Assembly (NCBI GenBank): GCA_026391355.1
Contig: JAPLDH010000011.1
Span: forward strand, 47,889-111,888
Length of the DNA stretch: 64,000 nt
Origin: Bacteroidota bacterium
GTDB taxonomy: Bacteria > Bacteroidota > Bacteroidia > Bacteroidales > FEN-979
Direction: 5' to 3'
Shown here: piece by piece, positions 35,653 through 44,629 of the stretch
Layout of the letters: each line of letters starts with the position of its first letter
Numbering within the stretch: the first letter of the stretch is position 1
Notes under the pieces: generated by a model
Told to the model about the DNA's origin: nothing
Seen by the model: the letters and a program-made list of their open reading frames with translations, nothing else
Database searches by the model: none
Position numbers and translations under genes: made by a program

Positions 35653-35712
35653 ACCCACCCCGACCTCCGGTCTTCCCCTCCCTTAAAAAGGGAGGGGATA
35701 AAAGGGGTGGGT
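35653..35712. repeat. Nested palindromic interspersed element
   Basis: Outer arms ACCCACCCC (35653-35661) and GGGGTGGGT (35704-35712) enclose inner arms CCCCTCCCTT (35675-35684) and AAGGGAGGGG (35688-35697) with a three-base loop. The G-rich/C-rich hairpin sits between the TauE-like gene and the APC permease gene stop. It resembles the elements at 58746 and 62494 and could also act as a terminator or mRNA stabiliser. Confidence 0.75.
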
Positions 35713-35745
35713 ATCTGGTTAAAGTCACCGCTGCATTTTTTTGAC

Positions 35746-37515
35746 TCATTGTTTGTTATGATCGATGAGTTTACTGTGTTTTCTTCCGAAGCTGAAATAA
35801 ATTACAAATCCTACCACAAGCCAGATGATGAATCTCATCCAGTTTGTGATTCCAAGTTGGGCCATCAGGTAAAAATTGGTCAGTAATCCTAAAACCGGGA
35901 TCAGTGACAGTTTATTTTTCACTGCTGCAGTCGTCATGATAATCGCCGCAATACCGAATAACAGCATGGGAAACTGATGGGCGACAAGTTGTCCTAAGTT
36001 GACCGGTGGATTGGAATTGCCCACTCCCTTGCCAAAGAATCTTGTAAATTCATTCAATTCAGGCGGATTCCAGAAATAGAGGAGGACAAACACCCCCACC
36101 CAGATCAACGGAAGAAAATAGCGGCTGTTGATATATTTAACGCGGAATCCTTTATCCTTACCTGAGTGCTCGGGACTTCTTGTCTGTTTATCAAGCATAA
36201 GCACTCCTCCTGAAACCAATACGAAAGCAAATAGGGTACCGATACTGGTGAGATCGGTAACTTCCGTAAGATTTAAGAACAGCGAGGGAATGGAAACGAT
36301 CACCCCGGTCAGTATTGTAGAGAAACCAGGAGTTTTATATTTCGGATGCAGCTTGGAAAATATTTTCGGGAGCAAACCATCGCGGCTCATGCTCATCCAG
36401 ATACGGGGTTGTCCGACCTGGAATACGAGCAAAACACTGGCCATGGCAATAATAGCGCTGATAGAAATAATACCGGAAAGCCTTGTCAGGTGTAGTTTAT
36501 CGAAGGCAACAGCCAGTGGATCACCCACACCCAGCTCTGTGTAATGGACCATTCCTGTAAGGACCAGGCTGATCAGGATATACAGAACGGTCGTTATTGC
36601 AAGAGCATAGATCATGGAACGGGGCAGATCCCGTTTCGGATTTTTACATTCCTCCGCCGTTGTTGATATGGCGTCGAACCCGATATAAGCAAAAAAGACA
36701 CCTGCCACACCTTTCAGGACACCACCTACCCCGTTCGGGGCAAATGGGCTCCAGTTTCTGCTATTTACATAGAATGAACCTACTCCTATTACCACGAGCA
36801 ATATCGCAATCTTTAGGATTACCATGGTATTGCTGGCCATTTTTGTCTCATAGATCCCGATATATACAAGGGCGGTGATAAATACCGTAATGGCAAATGC
36901 AGGTATATTGGCTATGAAATGGAGATCCCCGATATGGGGGGCATTCATCCAGGCTGAGTATGCTTTTTGAAGAGCAGAAGATAACCCTGTTAAGCTGACA
37001 CCATGGGCCATCTCATGTAATGCGGAATGATAACCCCTGGCCGCGCTGAGGTAGTCTATACCCAGCCAATCGGGAAACGGCAGACCTATACCTCCAAGGA
37101 ATCCGGTAAAATAATCTGACCAGGAAATTGCCACGGCAATATTTCCTACCGCATATTCCATGATCAGATCCCAACCAATGATCCATGCGATAAGTTCCCC
37201 GAAACTTGCATAAGCATAAGTGTAGGCGCTTCCGCTGATGGGAATTCTCGATGCGAATTGTGCATAGCACATCGCTGAGAAACCGCAGGCGATGGCAGTG
37301 AAAACAAATAAAAGAGAAACTGCCGGTCCGCCGCTTGCGGCTGCAGTTCCGATCGTGCTGAAAATACCTGCACCGATGATTGCAGCAATACCTAAAGCTG
37401 TGAGGTCCCAAACATTAAGACTTTGTTTTAATCTTGTTTTTTCTCCTAAATGTTCGGACGCATCAGATAGAATCCTGTCGATCGTTTTCTTTCTGAAGAG
37501 ATCACTCAGCCTCAC
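35746..37515 (-). CDS. APC-superfamily amino acid permease (cationic amino acid transporter-like)
   Basis: 589 residues with about 14 hydrophobic segments. The first helix contains GIAAIIGAGIFSTIGTAA, the unwound G-x-G-I-F substrate-binding motif of APC transporters, after a soluble N-terminus with KKTIDRILSDASEHL that is usual in the CAT (cationic amino acid) subgroup. Helix 3 (FASRIPISGSAYTYAYASFG) and the helix 6 region (FFAYIGFDAISTTAEECKNP, then RDLPRSMI) are also family-typical. It imports amino acids, probably with H+ or Na+; which amino acid is not decided. Divergent from the DUF169 gene, 76 bases apart. Confidence 0.92.
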   Translation of the reverse strand: MRLSDLFRKKTIDRILSDASEHLGEKTRLKQSLNVWDLTALGIAAIIGAGIFSTIGTAAASGGPAVSLLFVFTAIACGFSAMCYAQFASRIPISGSAYTYAYASFGELIAWIIGWDLIMEYAVGNIAVAISWSDYFTGFLGGIGLPFPDWLGIDYLSAARGYHSALHEMAHGVSLTGLSSALQKAYSAWMNAPHIGDLHFIANIPAFAITVFITALVYIGIYETKMASNTMVILKIAILLVVIGVGSFYVNSRNWSPFAPNGVGGVLKGVAGVFFAYIGFDAISTTAEECKNPKRDLPRSMIYALAITTVLYILISLVLTGMVHYTELGVGDPLAVAFDKLHLTRLSGIISISAIIAMASVLLVFQVGQPRIWMSMSRDGLLPKIFSKLHPKYKTPGFSTILTGVIVSIPSLFLNLTEVTDLTSIGTLFAFVLVSGGVLMLDKQTRSPEHSGKDKGFRVKYINSRYFLPLIWVGVFVLLYFWNPPELNEFTRFFGKGVGNSNPPVNLGQLVAHQFPMLLFGIAAIIMTTAAVKNKLSLIPVLGLLTNFYLMAQLGITNWMRFIIWLVVGFVIYFSFGRKHSKLIDHNKQ

Positions 37516-37591
37516 GTTATGGAATGTTTCGGTAAAAGTATTAACAATTGTCGAAAAATTAGTAATTTGCCCCGAATTTAACCAATTGCCG

Positions 37592-38335
37592 ATGGATGCA
37601 AGATTAAAAGCAGATTTTCTGGAAAAATGGGAAAAGTATTTTGGGAATACTGAACTTCCGATTACCTTTTTTTATTCCTCGAAAATGAACAATGCCACCC
37701 TGGCAGATTCTCCCAAAGGCAGAAGTTGCCTCATCTGTGAACTGGCTAAGGTGCGGAAAGGACAGTCGCTGGCATATAATAAAAGTGTGATCCAGTGTGG
37801 TGGAGCCAAAAGGTATCTGGGGTATGACCATGAATTCCGGCCGGATTTTGAGTATTTTCTCTCCTGTGGAAATGACAAGATGGAAGGAGAACGGTATATT
37901 CAGACTCCTGAAATGGTAAGACAGATAATGAAAAATATGTATAACATCCCGGCAGAAGGTCAATTTGCGATCTTTAAAAGATGGGATAAGCTGGAACAAG
38001 CTGATGAACCTGTTTGCGCCATTTTTTTTGCAAAACCGGATGTCTTATCAGGCCTGTTCACACTGGCTAATTATGACCAGATCGACGGACGGGGTGTGAT
38101 CTCTCCTTTTGGTTCAGGATGCGGATCAATTATTTACCAGGCCTATCTTGAGAATCAGAAGGAGAGTCCAAAGGCCGTCCTGGGGATGTTTGACCCTTCT
38201 GCGAGACCATGTGTTCCTGAAAATACCCTGACTTTTTCTGCTCCTATAAAGAAGTTTGTTAAAATGATCAGTTTCATGGACGAAAGTTTCCTGTCCACCA
38301 AAACATGGGAAGAGGTCAAGAAACGTCTTGAATAA
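37592..38335 (+). CDS. DUF169 family protein
   Basis: 247 residues from the ATG at 37592; the longer open frame back to 37292 is antisense to the permease gene and has no merit. The sequence has the DUF169 features: ELPITFFYS near the start, a Cys-containing segment GRSCLICELAKVRKGQ, CGGAKRYLG, GRGVISPFGSGCGSI, and the C-terminal LGMFDPSARPCVP. Conserved Cys residues suggest a metal or cluster ligand role, but the family function is unknown. No signal peptide, so cytoplasmic. It stands alone, followed 24 bases later by the T9SS type B protein. Confidence 0.85.
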   Translation: MDARLKADFLEKWEKYFGNTELPITFFYSSKMNNATLADSPKGRSCLICELAKVRKGQSLAYNKSVIQCGGAKRYLGYDHEFRPDFEYFLSCGNDKMEGERYIQTPEMVRQIMKNMYNIPAEGQFAIFKRWDKLEQADEPVCAIFFAKPDVLSGLFTLANYDQIDGRGVISPFGSGCGSIIYQAYLENQKESPKAVLGMFDPSARPCVPENTLTFSAPIKKFVKMISFMDESFLSTKTWEEVKKRLE

Positions 38336-38359
38336 AACCATACGAACGCCCCTGATCAA

Positions 38360-40525
38360 ATGTGCCGGTTTACCAGTTATTCACACAAAACAATCATTGT
38401 CAGATATGGTAGATCCTGGATACAGGGATTGGCTTTCTTATTGTTAATTCTTTTCGGGGGGATCGTTCAGGGACAGCAAAAAAAGCCCGCTGTTATTGCT
38501 GATTTCAGTATTCCTGATACCGTCTGCCTGGGAGATCCTGTAGTCATTTCCAATCGTTCAGAAGGAGCCACAACCTGGCTGTGGAATTTTTGCTCAGGAG
38601 GTGTGGGCAAAACTCCATCGGGCATCAATTTTGGAAATCCATTGACTCTCCTGAAGCATCCTATGTATATAACCATGGTGAAGGACTTGGATGATTATTA
38701 TTCTTTTATCACCAACCGGACTGATGGATCCATTGTCAGGATTCATTATGGAAATAATTTTCTGAATCCCCCTTCTTCAGTGGTCAAATTGGGAAATTTT
38801 ACTTATTTTAATGATTCAATCTATGGAATCCAGGTGAAGAATGAGAATGGCAAGTGGTATGGTTTTGTGGTGAATAACTCCTCACTGCTTCGTCTGGATT
38901 TCGGGAATTCCTTGTTAAATATGCCAAGTTCCACTCATTTAGGTCCATACGGAATGTATGACCGGGGGCAGGGATTGGTGATTGAAAATGATGCCGGGCA
39001 TTGGGTAGGTTTTTGTGTTTCGAATTACTGGAATACCCTTATCAGGTTTGATTTCATAAATGGTCTCTCCGATAATCCTGTGGTCACAAGCCTTGGAATT
39101 GTGGGTGGTATTTTCGCCCCGGCTCAGCTTGCTTTGATCAATGATAACGGTGAATGGCATATGTTCGTTACAAACAGAAGCGCCACCATTTCACACATAA
39201 AGTTCGGAACTTCTCTTATGAATGATAGTCCGGATGGGATCAACCTCGGTGATGTTGGCTTCCTTGAAGATAACAGGGGTATTACGATGATCGACGATTG
39301 CAGCAGGCCACATGGCTTTGTGGTAAATCATGAGCTCTCTTCCAATATGCTGGTCAGGTTAAACTTTGAGGGAGGCATAAATGGAACTGTTACAGGGACT
39401 TCTCTCGGCAACATCGGGGATATGCTGGAGCCAATCGCTATGTCGGAAATTCAAAGGTTTCATGACACGCTTTATATATATGTTGTCAACTATAATAATT
39501 CTACCCTTACCCTTCTTTATTTTCCGGCATGTTCCTTAACTGATCTGCCTTCATCTGCCCTGGAAAATCCGCCACCGGTTTATTACCCTGCTCCGGGTGA
39601 TTATATAATTACGCTGACAATCGATGAAGGAATGCCAACACAACAAGTGACATGCAGGGAAGTTATTGTCGGAGACCCGGTGAGTGTCAACCTGGGTAAT
39701 GATAGAAATGTCTGTACCGGGAACCAGTTTGTTTTGGACGCAGGAACCGGATATACGTCTGTTCAATGGAACACAGGAGATACTTCACATGCGATAACAT
39801 CTGATACTGCAGGAAAATATTGGGTGGATGTTACCAACCAATACCATTGTACTGCTTCTGACACGATTATCATTACGGTTATCCCTTCAATTATTTCAGA
39901 AATTGATACTTCCCTTTGCACCGGGCAGAAATATTTTGCAGGAGGGCATTGGCAATCAATACCGGGTATTTACAGGGATACTTTGAGTGGGACAATGGGT
40001 TGTGACAGTATCATAATCACAAACCTGAGTTTCAGGGATTCCATTCCCCGGAAACTTGCTTCTGATACAATGGTCTGTCCATGGAAACAGGTGACCCTTG
40101 AAGTGGTCACCCCGGGGGCGACGGATTATCGATGGCAGGATGGAAGCACCGGCTCTGTCTTTACCGCCAATGAACCGGGGATGTTTTGGGTGAACATTAC
40201 GATAGCTCCCTGTTCCCGGACGGATACAATACATCTCCGGACCTGTTCTAACCTGATATTTCCGAATGCTTTTACCCCCAATGGCGATGGGATAAATGAT
40301 TATTTCCGTTCCAAAGGGGCCCTCCCGAAAAACTTCCTGATGATGATCTATGATCGTTGGGGGCAGCTGGTGTTCCGGTCTGGGAATATCAGTATTGGTT
40401 GGGATGGAAGATTCAACAATCAGCCTTGTCCCACTGGTACATATACCTATATCGTTACTTATTCCGATCCGGAAAACACCGGCATTGAACGAAAAATGAA
40501 AGGTAGCTTTACACTTGTCCGTTAA
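38360..40525 (+). CDS. T9SS cargo with gliding-type (CHU_C, type B) sorting domain
   Basis: 721 residues; signal segment WIQGLAFLLLILFGGIVQG followed by QQKKPAVIADFSIPDTVCLG, the start of a PKD-like domain. From about 110 to 400 there are repeats of 'GFVVNxSSxxLLRLDFGNSLxNxPSxTxLG', a seven-fold propeller-like array of about 50 residues each. Two more Ig-like regions follow (VNLGNDRNVCTGNQFVLDAG and KLASDTMVCPWKQVTLEV). The last 90 residues are the CHU_C domain with IFPNAFTPNGDGINDYF, IYDRWGQLVF and GTYTYIVTYSD, the type B signal for T9SS secretion and gliding-surface proteins. Role: secreted surface adhesin-like protein; the ligand is unknown. Confidence 0.88.
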   Translation: MCRFTSYSHKTIIVRYGRSWIQGLAFLLLILFGGIVQGQQKKPAVIADFSIPDTVCLGDPVVISNRSEGATTWLWNFCSGGVGKTPSGINFGNPLTLLKHPMYITMVKDLDDYYSFITNRTDGSIVRIHYGNNFLNPPSSVVKLGNFTYFNDSIYGIQVKNENGKWYGFVVNNSSLLRLDFGNSLLNMPSSTHLGPYGMYDRGQGLVIENDAGHWVGFCVSNYWNTLIRFDFINGLSDNPVVTSLGIVGGIFAPAQLALINDNGEWHMFVTNRSATISHIKFGTSLMNDSPDGINLGDVGFLEDNRGITMIDDCSRPHGFVVNHELSSNMLVRLNFEGGINGTVTGTSLGNIGDMLEPIAMSEIQRFHDTLYIYVVNYNNSTLTLLYFPACSLTDLPSSALENPPPVYYPAPGDYIITLTIDEGMPTQQVTCREVIVGDPVSVNLGNDRNVCTGNQFVLDAGTGYTSVQWNTGDTSHAITSDTAGKYWVDVTNQYHCTASDTIIITVIPSIISEIDTSLCTGQKYFAGGHWQSIPGIYRDTLSGTMGCDSIIITNLSFRDSIPRKLASDTMVCPWKQVTLEVVTPGATDYRWQDGSTGSVFTANEPGMFWVNITIAPCSRTDTIHLRTCSNLIFPNAFTPNGDGINDYFRSKGALPKNFLMMIYDRWGQLVFRSGNISIGWDGRFNNQPCPTGTYTYIVTYSDPENTGIERKMKGSFTLVR

Positions 40526-40527
40526 TT

Positions 40528-40554
40528 TTGATTTAGGAAAAATTATTATCTTTA
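40528..40554 (+). promoter_or_regulatory. Candidate promoter of the membrane protein/subtilase cassette
   Basis: TTG at 40528-40530, 16-base spacer and TATCTTTA at 40547-40554, one base off TAnnTTTG. It lies just after the stop at 40525 and 28 bases before the ATG at 40582, so the cassette can be transcribed apart from the cargo gene. Confidence 0.4.
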
Positions 40555-40581
40555 CAGCAGTAACATTCAAACAGTTCTGAT

Positions 40582-41757
40582 ATGAAAAAGTTTTCCCTCA
40601 TTATTCTTTTGTCAGCAATTATCTCCTTCTCATTTGCAAATGACAATAAGGTTGTTCCGGATTCGGCCATCCTGCAGCAATTGTCTTCACTAAAAAAAGT
40701 GATCACTGATCGTATCGCGAATGACTCTGTAAAAAACAATGCAAAAAATATTGTTATTCACAAACCGGTTGTAACAGGAGTAAGATCCATCCGGGGATTT
40801 TTTAAAAATCAATTGGCGGTATATGGGAATGCCATTGAAATTAAATTTGATAATCTGAAGGATATTTATAAGCTCCAGAAATTGGCAGGAGATGATGTAA
40901 AGGGTAGTCTGGATACTAACATCATTTTATTTCTTGAGCAGCAACCGGTCAAAGATATTCATGCAGGTTTGATTGATACCAGCGGGAATACGATTGTTTT
41001 CAATCTTGACAGAGATTCAAAATCCCTGCAACAATTCAACCCATACTTTGAGTATATATGGAGCAGCAATAAATGGAAGTTCAGCGCAGGTTTCAGAAAC
41101 GGACAAATGTTTGGTTATTCACGGAGCTATGCATCTTCATATACAAATGTATGGTATGTTAGTCCATGGGCCTTATTGGGAGTGCTTGTTCTTTTTGGTT
41201 TTATAATCGGTTGTTTTCTTTATCTATCCAAAAAGAGAGACCTGATCCGATGCGGAGATATGGAGAGTCAGTTCAGCCTTGGGCTTACCCAACTTTGTTT
41301 CTGGACACTTCTGATCTCTTCTTCCTATTTCTTTATCTGTATTATAAACAACGAACTCCAGCCCCTAAGTGCAAGCACGCTTATTTTATTGGGTGTCAGT
41401 ATAGTCACTACAGCCGGATCAAAGATGATCACTGTAAGAGAGAAAATCCCGATAAGTGCATATAAACCAAGCCAGGGCTTTTTCAAGGATCTTCTTTCAG
41501 ATGAAGTTGGATATAGCGTCCACCGCAGCCAGTTTGTATTATGGACCATTATTATGGGGATTTACTTTATTGAACAGGTGGTAACCCGGATGAAGATGCC
41601 GGATTTTCCGGAGACCTTACTTGCATTGATGGGGATCAGTTCTGCCGGGTATGTCGGGTTGAAAAACTTTGAATATACCCCTGCAAATGCAGGCTCTGGA
41701 AAAAGCACACTTCCGGGTCAGGAACCAACCCCTGTACCTCCCGTTCCCACGAAATAA
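40582..41757 (+). CDS. Signal-peptide-bearing five-TM protein of unknown function
   Basis: 391 residues. Signal peptide MKKFSLIILLSAIISFSFA, then an exported domain (about 20-190), then five hydrophobic segments (about 194-214, 234-254, 262-282, 313-333, 342-357) and a Pro-rich tail (LPGQEPTPVPPVPTK). The membrane part is an internal duplication: FSLGLTQLCFWTLLISSSYF ... LILLGVSIVTTAGSKM is echoed by HRSQFVLWTIIMGIYF ... LLALMGISSAGYVGLK. I recall unnamed bacterial proteins with this 'SLGRTQxxFW ... LxLxGIS' pattern but no function. It is followed at 54 bases by a subtilase lacking a signal, suggesting the two work across the membrane. Confidence 0.7.
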   Translation: MKKFSLIILLSAIISFSFANDNKVVPDSAILQQLSSLKKVITDRIANDSVKNNAKNIVIHKPVVTGVRSIRGFFKNQLAVYGNAIEIKFDNLKDIYKLQKLAGDDVKGSLDTNIILFLEQQPVKDIHAGLIDTSGNTIVFNLDRDSKSLQQFNPYFEYIWSSNKWKFSAGFRNGQMFGYSRSYASSYTNVWYVSPWALLGVLVLFGFIIGCFLYLSKKRDLIRCGDMESQFSLGLTQLCFWTLLISSSYFFICIINNELQPLSASTLILLGVSIVTTAGSKMITVREKIPISAYKPSQGFFKDLLSDEVGYSVHRSQFVLWTIIMGIYFIEQVVTRMKMPDFPETLLALMGISSAGYVGLKNFEYTPANAGSGKSTLPGQEPTPVPPVPTK

Positions 41758-41811
41758 AAACCGGCTTTTTAGTCAGGTCCAATCGGTAAGGCCAACTTAA
41801 AACTTTGTGAT

Positions 41812-42693
41812 ATGGAAGACCTCTGGTATTTTGACTTTTTACATGAGGATGAATTGTTAAGGTATTCTCAAGGGCAAATGTCAAGTATCGCAATACTGGA
41901 TACAGGCATTGATACCCACGCTACATTTCCTGTGGCCTTTAACCCTGAGAAATCTATCGATTTGACAGGATACAATTCAATTAATGATAATGACGGTCAT
42001 GGTACCATGTGTGCTGCAGCCATCAAGGGCAAAGGTGATCTGATCCGTGGCATTGCTCCGCAAACAGATTTACAGGTGATCAAAGCTTATGAAAAGGAGG
42101 AAGCCTTGTCGAGTGGTTCCCTGATCAAGGGATTGCAACAGGCAATTGATAACAGTGCCGATATTATTTCAATGAGTCTTGAATTGAGAAGTATCAATAG
42201 CCAGCAAAATATTGATCTCCTGTCAAGATTGATAAAACAGGCCAGGGAGAAAGAAATCATCATGGTTTGTGCGATTGGAAACAGGAGTGCAGAACCTGAA
42301 ATCAGGGATGATATCTACCTTGGTCTTTTTAATGACTGTTTTTCAGTCGGTTCAGTGAATGATCATAAGTCAGTATCAGAAGTGACCATTATCAGCCATA
42401 ATTGCAAGATCCTTGTTCCGGGTGAAAATATCCGGGTAGTCAGGAATAATAATGAAATCAGTTCTGAAACAAGCACCAGTATTGCAACGGCAATAGCTTC
42501 GGCGCTTGTCTCCCTTCTTTTGTCTTATATAAAAGAGAATGGGATGTCAATCAAGCCTTACGAGCTCCTGGAAATTATTAAAACAAAGGCTGATCTTTTG
42601 CAGTACCGGCATCCCCCATCAGGTGATATATTTCCTTTTAAAGTATTCAACCCATTGGCAACATTTCAATATTTAAAGCAAAAACAATCATGA
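41812..42693 (+). CDS. S8 family subtilisin-like peptidase without signal peptide
   Basis: 293 residues. The catalytic triad is complete: Asp 30 in IAILDTGID, His 63 in DNDGHGTMCAAA, Ser 223 in TSTSIATAIASA (the usual GTSMA altered to STSIA). Asn 157 in CAIGNRS can serve as oxyanion residue. No signal peptide, no propeptide and no accessory domain, so it is a minimal catalytic domain predicted to remain in the cytoplasm. Its TGA overlaps the ATG of the next gene (ATGA), showing tight coupling. Cytoplasmic subtilases in small gene cassettes are often regulated effectors or processing enzymes; target unknown here. Confidence 0.85.
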   Translation: MEDLWYFDFLHEDELLRYSQGQMSSIAILDTGIDTHATFPVAFNPEKSIDLTGYNSINDNDGHGTMCAAAIKGKGDLIRGIAPQTDLQVIKAYEKEEALSSGSLIKGLQQAIDNSADIISMSLELRSINSQQNIDLLSRLIKQAREKEIIMVCAIGNRSAEPEIRDDIYLGLFNDCFSVGSVNDHKSVSEVTIISHNCKILVPGENIRVVRNNNEISSETSTSIATAIASALVSLLLSYIKENGMSIKPYELLEIIKTKADLLQYRHPPSGDIFPFKVFNPLATFQYLKQKQS

Positions 42694-44618
42694 AAAGGAA
42701 GCAACTGTTCATTATTATTCTATTATCGGGATTTCTTTCCTTGCAGGCAAAAAGCCAGACCCTTTACTATGATGCATTGAGGTTATCAAAATGTGTTGAT
42801 AAAAACACCAACGCCTTCTCGGCTGATAGCACGAGGGTTGTCTCTTCAATACTGGGTCATTATGCAGGTTGCAGCAATTGTAATCTTCAGGAGGTATATG
42901 ACAAATACAGGAAGAATAATAAATTCATTGCCCGGTTCATACCGGAAGGTAGCGGATCTTCAAATAAAAAACCAGGTTCCTATAACTTTCAGAATGTTGT
43001 TTCGCAGGTTGGAGGTATCGATGTCACAAACTTTGCTGTTGCACTTACTGATTTTATGATCGAACGGGCAAAACAGGAATTATCGATCACCTTCTTTGAT
43101 AAATTCAAGGAGGATTTTAAGAAGTACCCCGAATTGCAGATCCTCTTTCCTGCTACATCCGACCTGATGAACTATCTGTTATCCTATGATTTTAACAGGA
43201 TGTTACCGGTATTGCGGGAAGCCTTCATCAAGGATATTCAAAACCTCTATATCAATATTCCAAAACTCAGAACGATTCCTCAATACCAACCGGTTTTCAA
43301 AACAACCGGTGGAAAGATCTATGTTGTAACAGCGATCTTTGTCAATGGTATCCTTGAGCATAAGAATCCGGCCCAGATCCTTCAGGCGGTTGCTCAAGAT
43401 GAAATTATCCGGAACGACACAACAAATCTTGGGAATTCGGTTAAACTGATCAATCTTGTATCTGAGAGTTTGATGGATACTGTGAAAAATCATATCTGGA
43501 TCCCGGTTGAAAAACTTACACTGCTGGCAAACGATAACATGTTCCAGACGATGTTCTTTGGCCTTATTTACCAGGAAAATCTGACCCTGAATATTGTTTT
43601 CAAGGATTCAAAAAGGAGATTGGTAATTGATCTGCAATCATTGCTGGACCAACTTGCAGGAAATCAAGCGATGGGTCGTATGGTGATCAATAATAATTTC
43701 AGGGGGTTTCTTGCCAAAAGTGATACAGTGACCCGTACGATGCAATGCATGCAGAAGAAAGTATCCTTGAATCAAAAACTTACTGCTTCAGATATCAGTT
43801 TATACCTCGGAAGTTGTCTTGATTTCCTGGATCAGTTCATTCCACAGGTTACCAGGGTTTTCCCGGGCTACCCTGTTCCTAAGGAGGTGAAAACGACCCT
43901 TTTTGTCCTGAGGAAATCGAATGACCTGTATAGTGACCTGATGTTAAAGAAGTATCATTCTGCAGTATATGATGCCATCATGATCCTTGATAGTACCCTG
44001 TTTAACCAGGGGTCGGGAAAGGTGAGGGAAGGCTTTATCAAATACGGGACATTCCTTGCTTCGGTAGCGCTGGCAGAAAATTCAGATCAGATAAAAGATG
44101 CAATAGAAGCCGTGGCCTTGCCTCCCGGAAGTTCCAGGATTAAACGCGAAACCCCCTTTAACATTTCCCTGAACGGCTACCTGGGAGTTTTTGGAGGGAG
44201 AGAGATCATGCCTGGTTTAGCTGAAAATCCACAGGCCTGGTCAGCCGGTGTTTTTGCACCGAGCGGGGTTGCGGTGAGTTTTGGAAATATAAAATGTAAA
44301 AGCGAAGCAGGCGGGAAAAGCTTTACGATTTTTGTCTCACTGATTGACCTGGGGACACTGGCTTCTTACAGGATGGGAAATGACAAGGCATCTGTCGTGC
44401 CAAAAATCACCCTTCAGAACATCATCTCCCCCGGCTGTTATCTGATCTGGGGATTTGGAAAATGCCCGTTCTCATTGGGTGCAGGCGCTCAGATTGGGCC
44501 AAATCTCCGGTCTGTTCAGGAGAATGCAATCAATAAGGAACAGAATTTCTACTGGAGATATGGCGCATTCCTGGCAGTGGATATACCCTATATTAATTTG
44601 TTTACAAAATCAAGGTAG
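42690..44618 (+). CDS. Exported protein of unknown function in the subtilase cassette
   Basis: 642 residues with a signal peptide (MKRKQLFIIILLSGFLSLQA, then KSQTLYYDALRL). The middle is helical, with a conserved-looking stretch GGIDVTNFAVALTDFMIERA, KQELSITFFDKFKEDFKKYP and ELQILFPATSDLMNYLL that I have seen in other unnamed Bacteroidota proteins. Cys residues at CSNC (about residues 56-59) and later may pair in the periplasm. The C-terminal 150 residues are beta-rich with aromatic ends (GYLGVFGGREIMPG, PFSLGAGAQIGPNL, YWRYGAFLAVDIPYINLF), resembling the last strands of an outer-membrane barrel. Overlaps the subtilase gene by four bases. Function unknown; probably the outer part of a membrane-protein/protease/exported-protein system. 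Confidence 0.7.
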   Translation: MKRKQLFIIILLSGFLSLQAKSQTLYYDALRLSKCVDKNTNAFSADSTRVVSSILGHYAGCSNCNLQEVYDKYRKNNKFIARFIPEGSGSSNKKPGSYNFQNVVSQVGGIDVTNFAVALTDFMIERAKQELSITFFDKFKEDFKKYPELQILFPATSDLMNYLLSYDFNRMLPVLREAFIKDIQNLYINIPKLRTIPQYQPVFKTTGGKIYVVTAIFVNGILEHKNPAQILQAVAQDEIIRNDTTNLGNSVKLINLVSESLMDTVKNHIWIPVEKLTLLANDNMFQTMFFGLIYQENLTLNIVFKDSKRRLVIDLQSLLDQLAGNQAMGRMVINNNFRGFLAKSDTVTRTMQCMQKKVSLNQKLTASDISLYLGSCLDFLDQFIPQVTRVFPGYPVPKEVKTTLFVLRKSNDLYSDLMLKKYHSAVYDAIMILDSTLFNQGSGKVREGFIKYGTFLASVALAENSDQIKDAIEAVALPPGSSRIKRETPFNISLNGYLGVFGGREIMPGLAENPQAWSAGVFAPSGVAVSFGNIKCKSEAGGKSFTIFVSLIDLGTLASYRMGNDKASVVPKITLQNIISPGCYLIWGFGKCPFSLGAGAQIGPNLRSVQENAINKEQNFYWRYGAFLAVDIPYINLFTKSR

Positions 44619-44629
44619 GAAAAGGGTTT

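Noticed and set aside
37292..37591. N-terminal extension of the DUF169 gene
   Set aside because: The extra 100 codons lie antisense to the permease gene, are low in family features, and the ATG at 37592 matches the DUF169 start.
39956..40570. 204-codon minus-strand frame opposite the CHU_C gene
   Set aside because: Shadow frame; it has no family pattern and the plus-strand gene is certain.
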